DNA of 64,000 bases from Panonychus citri (GCF_014898815.1 NW_026515548.1:354501-418500), one strand, 5' to 3'; numbered from the stretch's first letter, positions 23,801 to 31,783 are shown. Translations and numbers: made by a program. Notes: generated by a model from the sequence alone, not told the origin.

Positions 23801-26800
23801 AATCGAATTTAAGTTTTCAGGGCAACAATTGTTCCTTTTTCATGGTGATAGTAATTAATTCTGTCTCGTTGAAGTGAGTTTTACAATTGCTCTTGACAAT
23901 TAAATGTAAAAGATAAATAATTGTAATGATTATCTTTATTTACTTTGCTTGTTGAACAACAGGAAAAAATTAGGTTCCTTTATTTGGTTATCTCAAGTCT
24001 CTGTCTGATTAACTTTTCCTGTGAATATTATCATTGTTATATTGATATTCAAATCTAAATGACAATTGATCATTTATCAGTTGTAATTAAATCTCATGTT
24101 CAGAACAATCTATTGTGTTTTAATCGACAAGATAATTAATTGTTTTTACGATTTCGTTTGAATAACTCTCACAATAAACTCATATTTTGATTCAACTTCG
24201 AACTCAATCAGCTAAAAATAGACTGAAATAGTGAAAATCTAACTTTGAGGTAAGAACTTTGTTCCCCTGATTCCTATTCTCGATAATATATTCAATGGAA
24301 AAAAAGGAAAAAAAGTTCTATTCTCTTTGTATATCTTGTTGACAAGTCACAACCCTTAGAATAACTCGTAATTACCTGAGAAATACATTCAGTGTTTACA
24401 TTATGTAACCACCTTTGATATTCTCAGTTTTCCTGACACAGGAAAAAAGTTCATTTCGCCTGAACTGAGTAAACCGGAATAAGATGTGGAATAAAAACCA
24501 AACAAGTTCAAATATTATTCTGATTTTTTCTCATCCTCATGATGTCACCAAACAGCTTAATCCAAAAGTACATTAATTATAGTTGATGGATCCAGATAAT
24601 TTAATCCAATGTCTAATATCACCATGAGAATTTTTCTGTTTCATCTCAATCTTAATCATCATTGAAATTTTACACCGATTTCACTCCCTGTGTAACTCAG
24701 CGTTTCAAGGATTTTCCGTTTCATCTTTAATTACCTTTGGTCGTGTCTTATAACATGATCCATGATTGAATTACTGATTAATTAGTGACATATATCAACA
24801 AAATAATTACTTTTTAATTACGTGAAACTCAAGTGATAACAATTATCATTTTTTTCCTCGTTAATCTGCAAATCGATTCTGAATAAATATTCATTGTATT
24901 CAATAATCATCATGGATATTGAATTATATTTTCCTCGGTTTGAATGGTGAATAAAAACTAATCAGAAAGAGGCTCTATTCAGACGATGATTATTATTCAT
25001 GATTAATATAATATTATATTCTGATATCATGTAACGTTAATTCAATTACTCTGGAATTAAATTAGTTATTTTCCAAGTCTTCCAATTGACTCATCCTTCA
25101 TTCAATTCTCAATTTAACTCATCAAAGTGTCTCATTCATTTTCCTCTTTCAGGAATATTCGGCTCAGATAACATTTCGTGAACAATGGCGAGATGATAGA
25201 CTGGCCTACAATGACATGGCTGGACAGATTCGATATCTAACACTGACCGATCCCAATCGAATTTGGAAACCTGATTTATTCTTTCGAAATGAGAAAGAGG
25301 GCCATTTTCACGATATAATTATGCCCAATGTTTTACTAAGAATTTACCCTGACGGAGAAGTTCTGTATTCGATAAGAATCTCATTAGTTCTGGCCTGTCC
25401 CATGCACCTAAAATACTACCCGCTTGACCTGCAAACTTGTTCGATTTCAATGGCCTCATGTGAGTCGAGTAAATAATAATAGTATCAGTTCGAAGGATAA
25501 AATCGAAAATCTAAATTATTATGATAAATTTTTCGAGTTGAAAATTTCAAGTTGAACGAAATGTTTACATTTATGTCTTTGTTTTGGTTACAACAATGAG
25601 AAAGCTTTTAAAACTGATTGTTGTGTCATCATGACGATACATGATTTAAGAATTGAATTTGTATCCTGAACCTACAAAATTTTGACGTCAATTGTATCAT
25701 GTACTCTGTCTAGAAGGTGATAAAGATGAGTAACAGAATCTCTTGGGTTTTAGATTGTTGAGATTTTCTGTCAAAACATTAGCATATTCACATGTTGACA
25801 TTTGAATCTTAATATCGATGAAAGATTATCACTTAGATTGTGCTTTGTTTATGACAATTTGGTTACAATCACTTTCATCTCTATAAAAATATTTTATGTA
25901 CCAGTGGACCAACAAGTTATCAATGAAACATATTATTGAACATTTCGAGATTCATTTGATAGAACTTATCATCATTAGGAAAATAATTACATCATTAAAT
26001 TCATTGATCAATTTACTACTAGTATTTCAAGTTTCGTTTTCTTCTCAATGAACGCGACAATTTATTTGCTTTTCAGGTAAAGTTTTTCAACTCAATCGAT
26101 TATTTTGCCAAGTAAACTGATAGATTTTATCTATGATGATGATGATTAGATCATTGAGTAAACAGTTGATCATAATTATCATGAAATTGAATTACAATTT
26201 GCGATTACAACGTTTAAATTATCTGTTAACATGATATGATTGAGTTGAGATGAAACCTCAATAAGTATTATAACAAAGTTCTGATGATAGATTTTCTCTC
26301 TTCTCTTTCATCTATGGTGATAATAATTCAGTAAAGTTTTATTCTGAGTCAGATGATCTCTCATGAGGAAGAAGATAAAAGGATGAAGATCATGATAAGA
26401 GCTTAATTCATTGACAGAATTAAAGATTCTCAGTTCGATTCCAACTCCGATTCTGATTCAATGAGTTGCAACTCAATCAAATGATATTTCATTTGATCTA
26501 TTCACGTAATTGAATCTCTTTATTTTTTCTTACAATCTCAACATTTGGATAGAATCAATCGTTCTCAACAAATGGTACAAATCGTAAGAATCAATTAAAA
26601 TCATCAATTCTCATTGATTCAGTTTCGAAACAAATTGAACAAGAAAATTGATCGAATAGTAAAAGCGAGACTTTAGAAACCAATCAATTATATTAATGTT
26701 TAATTTAATTATAACATGAGAATAGTATGAGAAATGGCTTGCAAATTAATGTGAACAATTAAATCAACTGGTAAAGAGATACAAGCAAATACATTAAGTA

Positions 26801-29331
26801 AAATCTTTTCACAAAAAGTGAAATTTTCTAAGTCATCTCACTAGAAATAAAGCTTTTCTTTTCTTGACCATTGGCTATTCTCTCATATATTAGATGGATA
26901 CACTACTGAAGACCTGATATTCCAATGGAAAGAAGGTGATCCAGTCCAGGTGACCAATAATCTTCATCTACCTCGTTTCACTCTTCAAAAATTTCTTACT
27001 CTTAACTGCACCAGTTCAACGAACACAGGTAAAGGGTCTCGATTCTCATCGAGTCTTGGAATTTAATAGAATTATAATTTTTCTTTTTCTTTTTCTTCTT
27101 CCAGGATTCTACAGTTGCATTGAAGTGAATCTTATCTTTAAACGTGAATTCAGTTACTATTTGATTCACATTTACATTCCCTGTATCATGTTAGTCATCG
27201 TCTCATGGGTTTCATTTTGGCTTGACCCAAATGCTATTCCTGCAAGAGTTTCGTTGGGTGTTACAACATTACTGACCATGGCTACTCAAATATCTGGAAT
27301 CAATGCTTCACTTCCTCCAGTTTCTTATATAAAAGCAGTTGATGTTTGGACAGAATGTTGTTTGACCTTCGTCTTTGGGGCTCTATTAGAATTTGCTTTG
27401 GTCAATTATGTATCGAGATGCGATTCACAATTAACTACAACAACAGCGACATCGTCAACTGTTACAGCTCCGACAACAACAATAATCACTCCCGCGTCGA
27501 CATCAAATTCTGGTCCAATATTTTGCTATCCTACTACCGTGGGCATGGGTGGGGTGGGTATTGGAATGGGAGTTGGTAGGAACACGCCAACATCATCATC
27601 AGCGGCCTTATCGTCATTGACCAGAATAACCAAAAATTCAATTTTAGATCCACCACCGAACTTGCCTGTTTTAACCCGTGATCCATTGGCCGATTGTGAG
27701 GCCAGTACGATATTTGGAATGGTGAGTATATTTTCACGTTAAAAGTTTGCCAATTTACATTTTGTTTGATTCTATTCTTCATTTCAAAATGTTTCATAAA
27801 ATTTGAATTCAACTCCTTAACCCATAACAAGAATTCCAGGAATCAAGAGATCAATGTAAATATTTCAAATGATAATCTTTTGTTTCTAATAAATTTCATG
27901 AAAATGTTGTAAAGTTCAGCCTCATCCATGAATAAACTGAATGAGATAAAAAGGAAAAAGAGAAAGTATCATTATATTAGCTATTAGAGGATGGAAAAAG
28001 CAACAGTCTTGCGATATTAGGATGATGATTATGATGAAATTTCCTGAGAGAAAGGAAGATGTTCAAAAATGATGAGGATAAGAAAAAGATAAAAAAGTTC
28101 TAACTGGTAACTAGTTGCTCGAATAAAGAGATTGATAGGGAATAAACTCACTCACTTTTCTCATGATGAAGATTATACTCATGATGATAATGATGATACA
28201 AAGAAGAAAAATTCATCTAAACCATTGAAACTGTTCGGAAATGAGAAACTGGGAAGCAACTTTGTACATCGATTAGAAACTCACTTATATCTCTCATCGA
28301 ATAGCAAAGTTATAGGTTTTGATGATAAAGATGCTTAAGATTCATCAAAGTACTAAACTATTCTCGTCATCCTTTTATCAAAAGTTACTTTTCATTTTCT
28401 TACGAAAATCTATAAAATTAGAAAGAGGAAAAGATTCTTTCAGCTCGAACTGAGATTATCTGATCCTGGAGTTGGAATTATTAACCAGGTAGAAAATAAT
28501 CTACCTGAGACAAAACAGAATAAAGGTAACACTTATTTTCTTCTCATATTTGATCTTATCTTATTCGACAAATATATCGTCTTTTTATCTTCTTTCCGAA
28601 TCTCAATTATGCCTTGAGTTCTATTCTTTCACTTCCTCTTTTCATCTCTTTTCATTATCTTCCATTTTCTTTCAATGTTCATGATGCTTTTCCATCAGAA
28701 AACTTGAACATGGTAATGTTGATATTCATTGATTGTTACATTAAATCCAATGGAGTTGGAAAGTTAAAGGTTTACCTTGATTCTGAAGAAAAGGTTGATG
28801 ATTAACCTTTTTATTATTTTAATTGTTTCCTTTTACTGTAAATTGATTGTGTATGTTTCTAGATTGTGTTTCCTTTTCCTTTCATCTAATAATTGTCATC
28901 GAAAACTTGAATACAAACAATCAAGATGCTTGACAAAAACAACAGAATCAACTGTTGTCGAGTGATTACATTTCAGAATTATGATGAATGATTAATAATA
29001 ATTAACTGCATTGATCATTCATCTTAATTGGAGCCAATACATTAATTGATTATCATGTAAACTATTGATCTAATTACAGAAACCAACCAAAAGAAAAGTT
29101 TGTCCAAGTAAAAAGAATCGATTCCATGGTGAAGATGAAGCCGAAGGAGGATTCGGTCGGTGTGATGAGAATGAGCCTGACGATCTAACGGTTTGGTTCA
29201 AATGGCTACGAAAATTTCCAACGCGCTCGAAACGGATCGATGTTGTTTCTCGGATCCTTTTCCCCACAATGTTTGCGCTTTTTAATCTCGTCTATTGGAT
29301 CACCTATCTTTTTATTGATGAACGCAAATAA
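5820..29331 (+). CDS. GluCl: Glutamate-gated chloride channel subunit, seven exons
   Basis: Cys-loop receptor subunit, an inhibitory neuronal and muscle channel and the target of avermectins. Exons are 5820-5899, 8637-8749, 9143-9210, 25153-25459, 26894-27028, 27105-27721 and 29080-29331. All have GT-AG borders and matching phases, and sum to 524 codons including the stop. Features in order: hydrophobic signal segment (residues about 8-27); extracellular domain; Cys-loop C169-C183; the second disulfide pair typical of GluCl, C228 and C239; M1 (252-274); M2 with the anion-selectivity PAR (280-282); M3 from about 317; a Thr/Ser/Gly-rich cytoplasmic loop; M4 (499-518). The short exons 1-3 were found by phase and by similarity to known GluCl N-termini. 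Residue 318, at the start of M3, is Glu where most GluCls have Gly. Intron 2 holds a whole retrotransposon. A GABA-receptor identity is unlikely given the second Cys pair. Confidence 0.92.
5900..8636 (+). other. Intron 1 of GluCl
   Basis: AT-rich with no further gene recognised. Small ORFs on the minus strand at 6563-6793 and 7222-7446 are low-complexity and show no family motif. Confidence 0.6.
9817..9820. repeat. Target-site duplication, left copy
   Basis: ATAT immediately before the TG of the 5' LTR. The same four bases follow the 3' LTR at 20948-20951. Four-base duplications are usual for Ty3/Gypsy integration. Confidence 0.85.
9821..10078 (+). repeat. 5' LTR (258 bp)
   Basis: Starts TGTCACAC and ends GTTGTTACA. 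By eye it matches the copy at 20690-20947 at every base. It contains a TATA box (9929-9935) within an inverted repeat and an AATAAA-type signal near 10012. Confidence 0.95.
9921..9957. promoter_or_regulatory. Inverted-repeat TATA promoter in the 5' LTR
   Basis: CCTTGGGATATAAAAG, a 5-base ATTAA spacer, then CTTTTATAACCCAAGG. The two 16-base arms pair at 15 positions, so TATAAAAG is present on both strands and faces both ways. This symmetry suits bidirectional initiation. Confidence 0.7.
10082..10099 (+). other. Primer-binding site
   Basis: TGGCGACCCAGGCAGGAT begins three bases after the 5' LTR. TGG fits a tRNA CCA end. The primer tRNA was not identified. Confidence 0.6.
10514..10530 (+). promoter_or_regulatory. 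Candidate splice sites in the element leader
   Basis: TTTCAG (acceptor-like) at about 10510-10515 is followed by TTCAAG|GTAAGA with the donor at 10527, about 28 bp before the gag ATG. A leader donor is what an element making spliced env or accessory mRNA would need. No matching acceptor was proved. Confidence 0.35.
10555..10894 (+). pseudogene. Broken 5' part of gag
   Basis: An ATG at 10555 opens a frame that stops after 12 codons. Gag-like coding sequence then continues in successive registers, including FRGDDNASAGAW and GPASNW. Register changes are needed near 10580, 10625, 10765 and 10890. Each looks like a one-base gain or loss. Gag from 10895 on is intact. Either this copy lost its capsid N-terminus or the assembly has local indel errors. 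Confidence 0.6.
10895..12346 (+). CDS. Gag C-terminal part with nucleocapsid knuckle and protease
   Basis: The open frame continues gag after the broken region, so the listed start is only where the register opens. It has capsid C-terminal sequence, a basic Gln/Asn-rich linker, one CX2CX4HX4C knuckle (CYDCGRYGHVARFC, about 11284-11325) and a retropepsin motif AIVDTGAESSF about 90 residues further on. So protease is translated in the gag frame. It ends at TGA 12344-12346, where the pol frame is already open in the -1 register (from about 12325). Pol would therefore need a -1 shift within about 20 bases. No classic slippery heptamer was recognised. Confidence 0.85.
   Translation: MNRFEKIQTYVYDKVGLCRDVNPSMTNNEILNYLYEGMPIKLRNAICIAGPKNFQDVITVGKRLENVSNDNFEEEKRDKTEKMLEKLMDEITQLKLDKDKNQSRNFNPQSQQGHQNRPRFQRNSDGQMRCYDCGRYGHVARFCHFNKDRNFRGGRPEQNNFRRFSNNNQSNYNQQNQYEAQPNRRIPQIPENPNANARPVSLISVDRIMVRVHINDKAFTAIVDTGAESSFITSNCFLALGCVLKPWEGGGIRGINGSLKIPIGEIDVDAKIQQEDREAKVSFKARVLEYLPYDIIIGMSTMKEAKALIDPCSNKVYFRSDTPSLIKEDENVVETKIKTPTSLTVSAKIGTLIPPKSSVKIPVIVKQSSKINEEVSIKPGDKFVKTTRLNLATNQIKLKDSEGEATICNSENFSFYIKTDETIGKVKTLLNRKESVLMSEEIEQITMIESEKNQAVESELSSLCLSKGTVAVGESLDHIRKTS
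12343..15684 (+). CDS. Pol: reverse transcriptase, RNase H, integrase; 3' end also encodes start of Env
   Basis: Frame of 1113 codons in the -1 register relative to gag. Motifs in order: RT core with YLDDVLIFS; RNase H with VITDHCSLCWLF and DADCLSRN; integrase HHCC finger (HDDPLSGH...CNECQ); core residues in GIDILGPF, LSDQGRQF and PQCNGLTERFN; and a GPY/F module (HHWYGPYEI). After an acidic tail the same frame runs into a hydrophobic segment (about 15365-15430) and a short ectodomain up to the stop at 15684. This is probably the signal peptide and surface portion of Env, normally made from a spliced mRNA that overlaps the end of pol. No internal stop occurs. Confidence 0.92.
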   Translation: MKSVLEMFIDTFAFEKNKLGKTNLCQHQIDTGENRPFSLPPYNIYSLAERLEVKEEINRMKNLGVIVESTSPYSSPVIRVGKKDGGVRICGDFRRLNKDTIPDNYPLPSVQDALDCITGSKFFSLIDLKSGYWQIEIDPKDREKTAIITRDGLYEFVVMPFGLRNAPATFQRLMDTLLSDQKWITCIPYLDDVLIFSQDFEQHLVHVETILNRLKIANLVIQPPKVAFAVNSINYLGHIVSSQGIKPQPEKIKAILELSPPTNLNTLRQFLGLASYHRRFIYNFSIIAKPLSSLTMKEALFKWEDDQQKAFETLKAALATQPMLSHFNNKLPTEVRCDGSAIGLGAILLQKENNLNHVVAYASRMTTKAEKNYPISEIEALAIIFALEKFRSYLIGVKFKVITDHCSLCWLFNKKKLSPRLTRWSLALQEFDFEVTYKQGKHHKDADCLSRNPVDEAKKPKIDRELNLLMVINNNDELKEKQRNDNKIRKIIALIENSKENGGRDKRIEKYTLVNDILQRAIYPKTGPRLVPVIPSSLKSELLYSMHDDPLSGHLGVQKTYERTRSRFYFSNMKKYIEYYVRTCNECQTRKRSYLTPAGLLQPITCGGVAERFGIDILGPFPKSYKDNKQIVVATEYFTRFAIIKAIPEATAAQIAMFITENIVCQFGSPKEILSDQGRQFRSKLMSELTFLMQTKHKFTTSYHPQCNGLTERFNATLATMISMYVDSSHKTWDQALHFVAFAYNTAPNASTGFSPFYLMYGREAIFPIERFLANPCQGLEDQKNYADTLVDHLTKIRKIAAENLNHSQVRHKNYYDKKKRDVKLSVGEKVLVFTPLRKVGKSEKLMHHWYGPYEITEVVTPLVYKLKHLEKKNKIVVVHISRLKVYHQRDDKKLLDSDEDLLENTDEEEQNDIGNQMIPTQISLIPNSSSQNIPTSRPTLVDYHLDSETEAEEENEDENEASAGNNNSPSGDDEGETEIAQDEAINQDQEVNNPIQRSARSRAPPRKFANFFLYGLILPFLITIVSTSFIKVNPVIWNERKVYIVKGIQPITLNVNFESPCYLLQDNNFTRKDFQQSLYTWCDKTYEQEFMTPLLQLCPEPEKVNKRNKTTK
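15659..16993 (+). CDS. Env, transmembrane portion, out of register with its surface portion
   Basis: A 445-codon open frame with no ATG near its start. It begins with a basic furin-type site (RNKR) directly followed by a hydrophobic, fusion-peptide-like stretch. Then come heptad-rich sequence, many NxS/T sites, paired cysteines, and a C-terminal membrane span (about 16825-16885) with a basic tail. This resembles the envelope layout of insect errantivirus-like elements. The presumed surface portion is in the pol frame and stops at 15684, one register away. The glycoprotein is thus interrupted at the junction as sequenced. A real inactivating indel and a sequence error both fit. Confidence 0.75.
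   Translation, partial: TREIRQRNKRAILSGILILGTITLSSFLSVGLGAFTLSKEITLEKKTSELTHLQENLISQVNYLTNEQKLGKSTFLSMQNSLKETSRILEKFEDKINSIENQLPKSLYLIAHLTSKFMKINQILQRANLKFQEGNWETDLLGMFNITMPCGANCPTELFEPIECYTNLKQNQITFHLETKIIEKNNHLLVSDNFQLYPVINSSHTCVTNYQGPKEVLYDKRKDCIIKVDDFLVTKYNQINIPPNNLRCLSRHYNLSVENLWTKQECLKRPNIYDGHYQVKYVRHFNFVYCPKLNIQMFNVTYPCPDFVFQIPANISFQINDYHYNPQPMRTTSYMKFSNDWNFRLNMHFNPHSLDPLLSSIKQTDQFINTEIDKNVNKLTTSSVVSTIHLTITSILIIAVIVLIGFIKLKQQKMDTQPPEAREEQKRRRPLLRKSNLKTGPSEI
17057..17062 (-). terminator. Poly(A) signal for the antisense unit at 17068-17962
   Basis: AATAAA on the minus strand starts six bases after the stop of the small Cys-rich ORF. It supports real antisense transcription ending here, convergent with env. 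Confidence 0.5.
17068..17205 (-). CDS. Small Cys-rich ORF overlapping the endonuclease ORF
   Basis: 45 residues from an ATG (17203-17205) inside the last codons of the upstream antisense ORF, in another register. It has a Ser/Glu-rich start, then a C-x4-C-x3-C-x2-C-x4-C cluster (CTDWKC, CFGC, C) and ends APE. The overlap and the AATAAA just after it suggest it is either a downstream cistron or the true C-terminus of the endonuclease protein after a register change. Below the size normally called, so moderate confidence. Confidence 0.4.
   Translation of the reverse strand: MAFGYKDSESTDTASESSGEKKCTDWKCTKRCFGCSVSDCGFAPE
17189..17962 (-). CDS. Antisense endonuclease/exonuclease/phosphatase-fold protein
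   Basis: 257 residues spanning a whole EEP domain of the LINE apurinic-like endonuclease type. The usual metal and catalytic positions are visible: E41 in FTEVV, Y105 in AYLSPN, D143 and N145 in MGDFNSYHPSW, D187 in STVNDLV, and D212-H213 in GSDHLMI. No reverse transcriptase is attached, so this is not simply a nested LINE. It reads opposite to gag, pol and env, diverges from the RING-type ORF across a 252-bp gap, and converges with env. Possible roles include integration, RNA or DNA processing, or interference with host defence. None can be read from sequence. The start is the first ATG of the frame. Confidence 0.75.
   Translation of the reverse strand: MVQIINPLDILYGNCARISRATELLYNRCESELTDIGCFTEVVNREVYSNCYQQNVINSLDNTCCALLCRDSDGFEFRATHKINSHWVVIKTLWCNFRLLIVLAYLSPNQSKLSDDDFQSTINSIFALRDTHPKDVLMLIMGDFNSYHPSWSRENCQSRLKKNKGNFIHEHVEHRQMVVLNRFQPNWQRGDTSTVNDLVIACPALAAGLNLCETGEHLDGSDHLMIRLQFVAKNIVSFFALRGLELKHLHEKDGVWL
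17963..18214. promoter_or_regulatory. Divergent intergenic promoter region inside the element
   Basis: 252 bp between the start codons of the antisense endonuclease ORF and the sense RING-type ORF. It contains an AATATAAATG-like TATA sequence near 18070 and a short palindrome AAAGG-A-CCTTT at 18160-18170. The head-to-head layout implies promoters here, separate from the LTR. Confidence 0.4.
18215..18868 (+). CDS. RING/TRAF-type zinc-finger protein carried by the retroelement
   Basis: 217 residues. An acidic N-terminus with VPVPI and DVPPPS is followed by a RING-like module (C86, C89, C104, C109, C112, C126, C130) and a TRAF-type finger C148-x5-C154-x11-H166-x3-C170. The tail is Lys-rich. The order RING then TRAF finger is that of TRAF/SIAH-like ubiquitin ligases. 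The usual His two residues after C104 is Thr (CKTILC), and the last pair is C-x3-C, so the RING is atypical. Ligase activity is uncertain, though H99 or H101 could substitute. It was probably captured from a host gene. Retroelement Gag and Env do not need such a protein, so a counter-defence role is a reasonable guess only. Confidence 0.75.
   Translation: MSQQDQEEWVPVPIVNNTFERLMFDDEDVPPPSIIEFNQPFRTLIRPCVNCASEDAVKREIRTITMENQPDESQFCDQQTIKDYICVICLNLPVDPKIHAHQNCKTILCDNCWDIYKKINRHKPTCPLKCSTSRFTPAFLPSKGPRSWQQLNNLLLKCKFAPKCTATMKYKNYAKHVNTCKAKPKDISKIKSKKDSDREKFTRTVSLKITIQDSNSL
18921..19743. repeat. 67-bp minisatellite, about 12 copies
   Basis: Head-to-tail copies of a 66-67-bp unit containing AATAAGTTTGA, CTCATACTTTTC and TTTTCTCGTATTCT. 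Copies differ mainly by A/G at one site (TTTGAATAC or TTTGAGTAC) and by T-run length. The first copies are more diverged. In the G form, each unit has a dyad GAGTA-CTAA-TACTC. The array lies between two convergent ORFs (ends 18868 and 19791). Confidence 0.95.
19791..20594 (-). CDS. Antisense zinc-finger protein with histone-H3-like N-terminus
   Basis: 267 residues from the first ATG. Residues 1-11 are MARTKSTVRAS, close to the H3 tail, and APRK follows at 30-33. Next come a Ser-rich stretch with RSRSP, two acidic clusters (83-87, 96-101), and a segment at 112-168 (YDIKGILG, FRLVVEY, ENYKELV) faintly like a chromo or chromo-shadow domain. A C2HC finger follows (C185-x2-C188-x12-H201-x3-C205), then C215, C218 and C222. 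The start lies 96 bp from the 3' LTR, whose two-faced TATA could drive it. Its stop overlaps a minus-strand AATAAA. A chromatin-directed accessory protein is the best guess. The finger is clear, the chromo-like call is weak, and the H3 resemblance is seen directly. Confidence 0.75.
   Translation of the reverse strand: MARTKSTVRASLNQRSSTHSASGMPLALAPRKDIVNTSDNSNSSIENHPPNRDRSRSPIHDNGRLTTLIDPVPDNLPEPPVEDSDDDTIIDGEVDSSDDDESPSGSIQAPNGEYDIKGILGSGYIDPRRRPEDFRLVVEYHPTLNHPKNVRWDGDIPQGLPENYKELVDCENPEDLKLSAYDYRCRWCKVSTTSRSNEYKHERKCKIPGGPGHKCEQCPPNCKAQEIFLIPDAHKGIYQEKKVDPRKNCNSSFFLYLIKLLFFCLNK
19794..19799 (-). terminator. Poly(A) signal overlapping an antisense stop codon
   Basis: The final codons AAT AAA TGA of the H3-tail-like ORF contain AATAAA on the minus strand. 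This supports a genuine antisense transcript ending here. Confidence 0.45.
20676..20689 (+). other. Polypurine tract, weak
   Basis: AATGGACAGGAAAA directly precedes the TG of the 3' LTR, where plus-strand priming would begin. It is interrupted by pyrimidines, so less clean than usual. Confidence 0.5.
20690..20947 (+). repeat. 3' LTR (258 bp)
   Basis: No difference from the 5' LTR was seen by eye. The inverted-repeat TATA lies at 20790-20826. Read leftward it faces the antisense ORF starting at 20594. Confidence 0.95.
20948..20951. repeat. Target-site duplication, right copy
   Basis: ATAT directly after the 3' LTR, matching 9817-9820. Confidence 0.85.
20952..25152 (+). other. Remainder of GluCl intron 2
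   Basis: AT-rich sequence with no gene or repeat recognised. Small ORFs (such as 21612-21833 plus and 23361-23588 minus) lack any motif. The acceptor TTTCAG ends at 25152. Confidence 0.6.
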
Positions 29332-31746
29332 CCGTGAAATTAATTATTAATAAAATCAATTATTGTTAATACAACAATTTGATTCGTTTTCTAACACAAA
29401 ATAATCAAATTTTTCCAAGTTAATTATTAAAAATTGAATTTTTTTAAATCCAGTTATGAAAATAAACCAACAGAAAATGTAAATCAATTGATAAGTTTAT
29501 TAATTTACAAGTCATTCAGATTTATTCATTAAGTGTTGATTAAAATAAATTATCAGCTCACTCCAATGATGAATATTTTTAATTAGTTAATTGTGATTTT
29601 AAAAAGTGTTGAAAAGATTCCTGAACAATGAAAGAGGCAACTTGAGATTCACTAGATATTAATTGTATTAATACTAGAAAGTGAAGTGTTTAATTACTAA
29701 TTTCTAATTAATCGCAACTTTAATCTCTCAACTTTTCAACGATAATTAAAAACGATGAGTTCAATTCAATTAAAATCTTTTTAATCCTGTTCTGTATTTA
29801 CAGCCTGATTAATAACTTGATTAATTACTCGACAATTACGATCTTCAGTCAGTCACACAGGAATCACAATTAACTGATTTTCGTAATCAAAACTATCAGT
29901 TAAATAACCTTTAGGTAATTGTTTCCTGGTTAGTTTAATGATAGACTGTTAACCAATAATTGGGAAGCCACGGCGATCGTTGAGTTGTACGTTGATTAGT
30001 TAATTGTTACCTAAATTATCACACTCAAAACAATCAGTTTACTACAAAAACAAATTAATCAAAGTAATTTGTTGATCATCATCATTATAATGAATTATAA
30101 TTATCCATCATATTGAAAAAAGTTGCAGGTAAAAGTTATTTCACTTTGCCTGTTGTTAAATCATAATGATTTGTATGGTTGGTAACAGAAAAGTAATCAA
30201 CTAATCAACAATACAAATATAACAACAAATCATAATGATTATATAATTTAATTGTTAGAAATACAATCGTAACCAAAAATTGACTCGTACAAACGGTTTT
30301 TAAATTGTCATCAATGTTTTTTTTTGCATTCAGTTGATTACTGAAACTGACTTGATTAACTTGACTACGTGATAACTTGATTATTATTATTGTAATTATG
30401 ATTATTGTTTTTGTATTACTATTTGATGATTAGTTGATTGTAAATAAGTATTTATATTTATCTGTATCCTTTATTGTAACCCTTCATTGATTGTTGTAAC
30501 ATCCGATGATAACAAGTCAATTTTCAGACAACAATTAACTTACTAATTATAGTCATCCCTTGTAGTGGAAGTCAATTGGATTATTAATGGTAAATTAATT
30601 TAATTACCTCCAATTGTTCATATATATGATTATATGTCGAAGATAAATTGCTACAATTATCTTGTTGATTAAAATTCTGTGGTCAAGTCATATGGTCCAA
30701 TTTTGCTCGTTGGACTTTAAATTCAGTTTTGACTTGACTGATTAATTTGATTCAATTTATCACGATTACCATTGAGACAATTTTGATTATCATCAACTAG
30801 ATTATGTAAAAGCATAATCTTTTCATGTAGATTAATAAACATGTAAAAGTTAATCCAGAAAAATGATATTATTATGATTATCTCTCAGTAACAATTGATT
30901 GCTCAGAATTTCAATTTTTACTATCATAATTGAACAATCAGTTACTTCATAGAGCTAAGATAATGATCGTTAATAAACAGACAATTAACTAATCAAAGTT
31001 TGATTGAAAACGATACATCATCAGATTATTGACTGATTGTAATTTAATTAAAGGATAATCGTAATGGCGATATTGAACTTTTTTGGTTGAGTCTTTATTG
31101 GTTACACCTTTAATTTGATTGTTTGATAATAACAATCAATCAATCACCTTTTAAATAGTTAAACTATTAAGGAAAAACAATTATCATTATCAAATTTAAT
31201 ATTAAATTTTCTATCATATTAAATTAACAATTTAATCTAATTGTTTAATCAATCAATTGAATCACAAAAAGGTAACAACCAAGCTCAAGGTTAATAAACG
31301 AGATGATTACAATTCAATGGATTAATTTTTAATAATGTTAATCTTGTTTACATATTGTACTTATTAATTGTCATTATTTAATGAATATCATTTGTTTCAA
31401 TTAATATTAATACTTGAAAATGTTAACGTGTTAGTATTTCATCAACAGTGACAGTTAAGTAATGATGGGTAATTAGTTGATTGTTTCAATATTGATTAGA
31501 TTTACATGTACATTTACATGAATACATATTGATGACATAAAGAGACAAATTCAACTACAATTAACGTGATTTGATTATCAATAATCAAGACGATTTGTGG
31601 AGATATGAAATTAGAAGAGATCAAATCAAATTATCAATTAGAGCTCAAGAAGTTGATCTTTTTTGTATTTAATACGTGTATTAATGTTTCATATTAATCG
31701 TTATGAAATATCATAAATGGTAACGATAATTGTGATGATAATTTAA

Positions 31747-31783
31747 GAGAGAAAGAAAGAAAGAAAGAAAGAAAGAGAGAAAG
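31747..31783. repeat. GAAA microsatellite
   Basis: Run of GAAA units bordered by GAGA. Confidence 0.9.

Noticed and set aside
27534..27830. Minus-strand ORF over the GluCl M3-M4 loop
   Set aside because: Opposite a well-supported exon, with no motif.
28132..28338. Additional coding exon of GluCl
   Set aside because: The reading frame is open, but exon 27721 joins 29080 directly in phase and matches the family (GM then KP). No suitable splice sites border this ORF.
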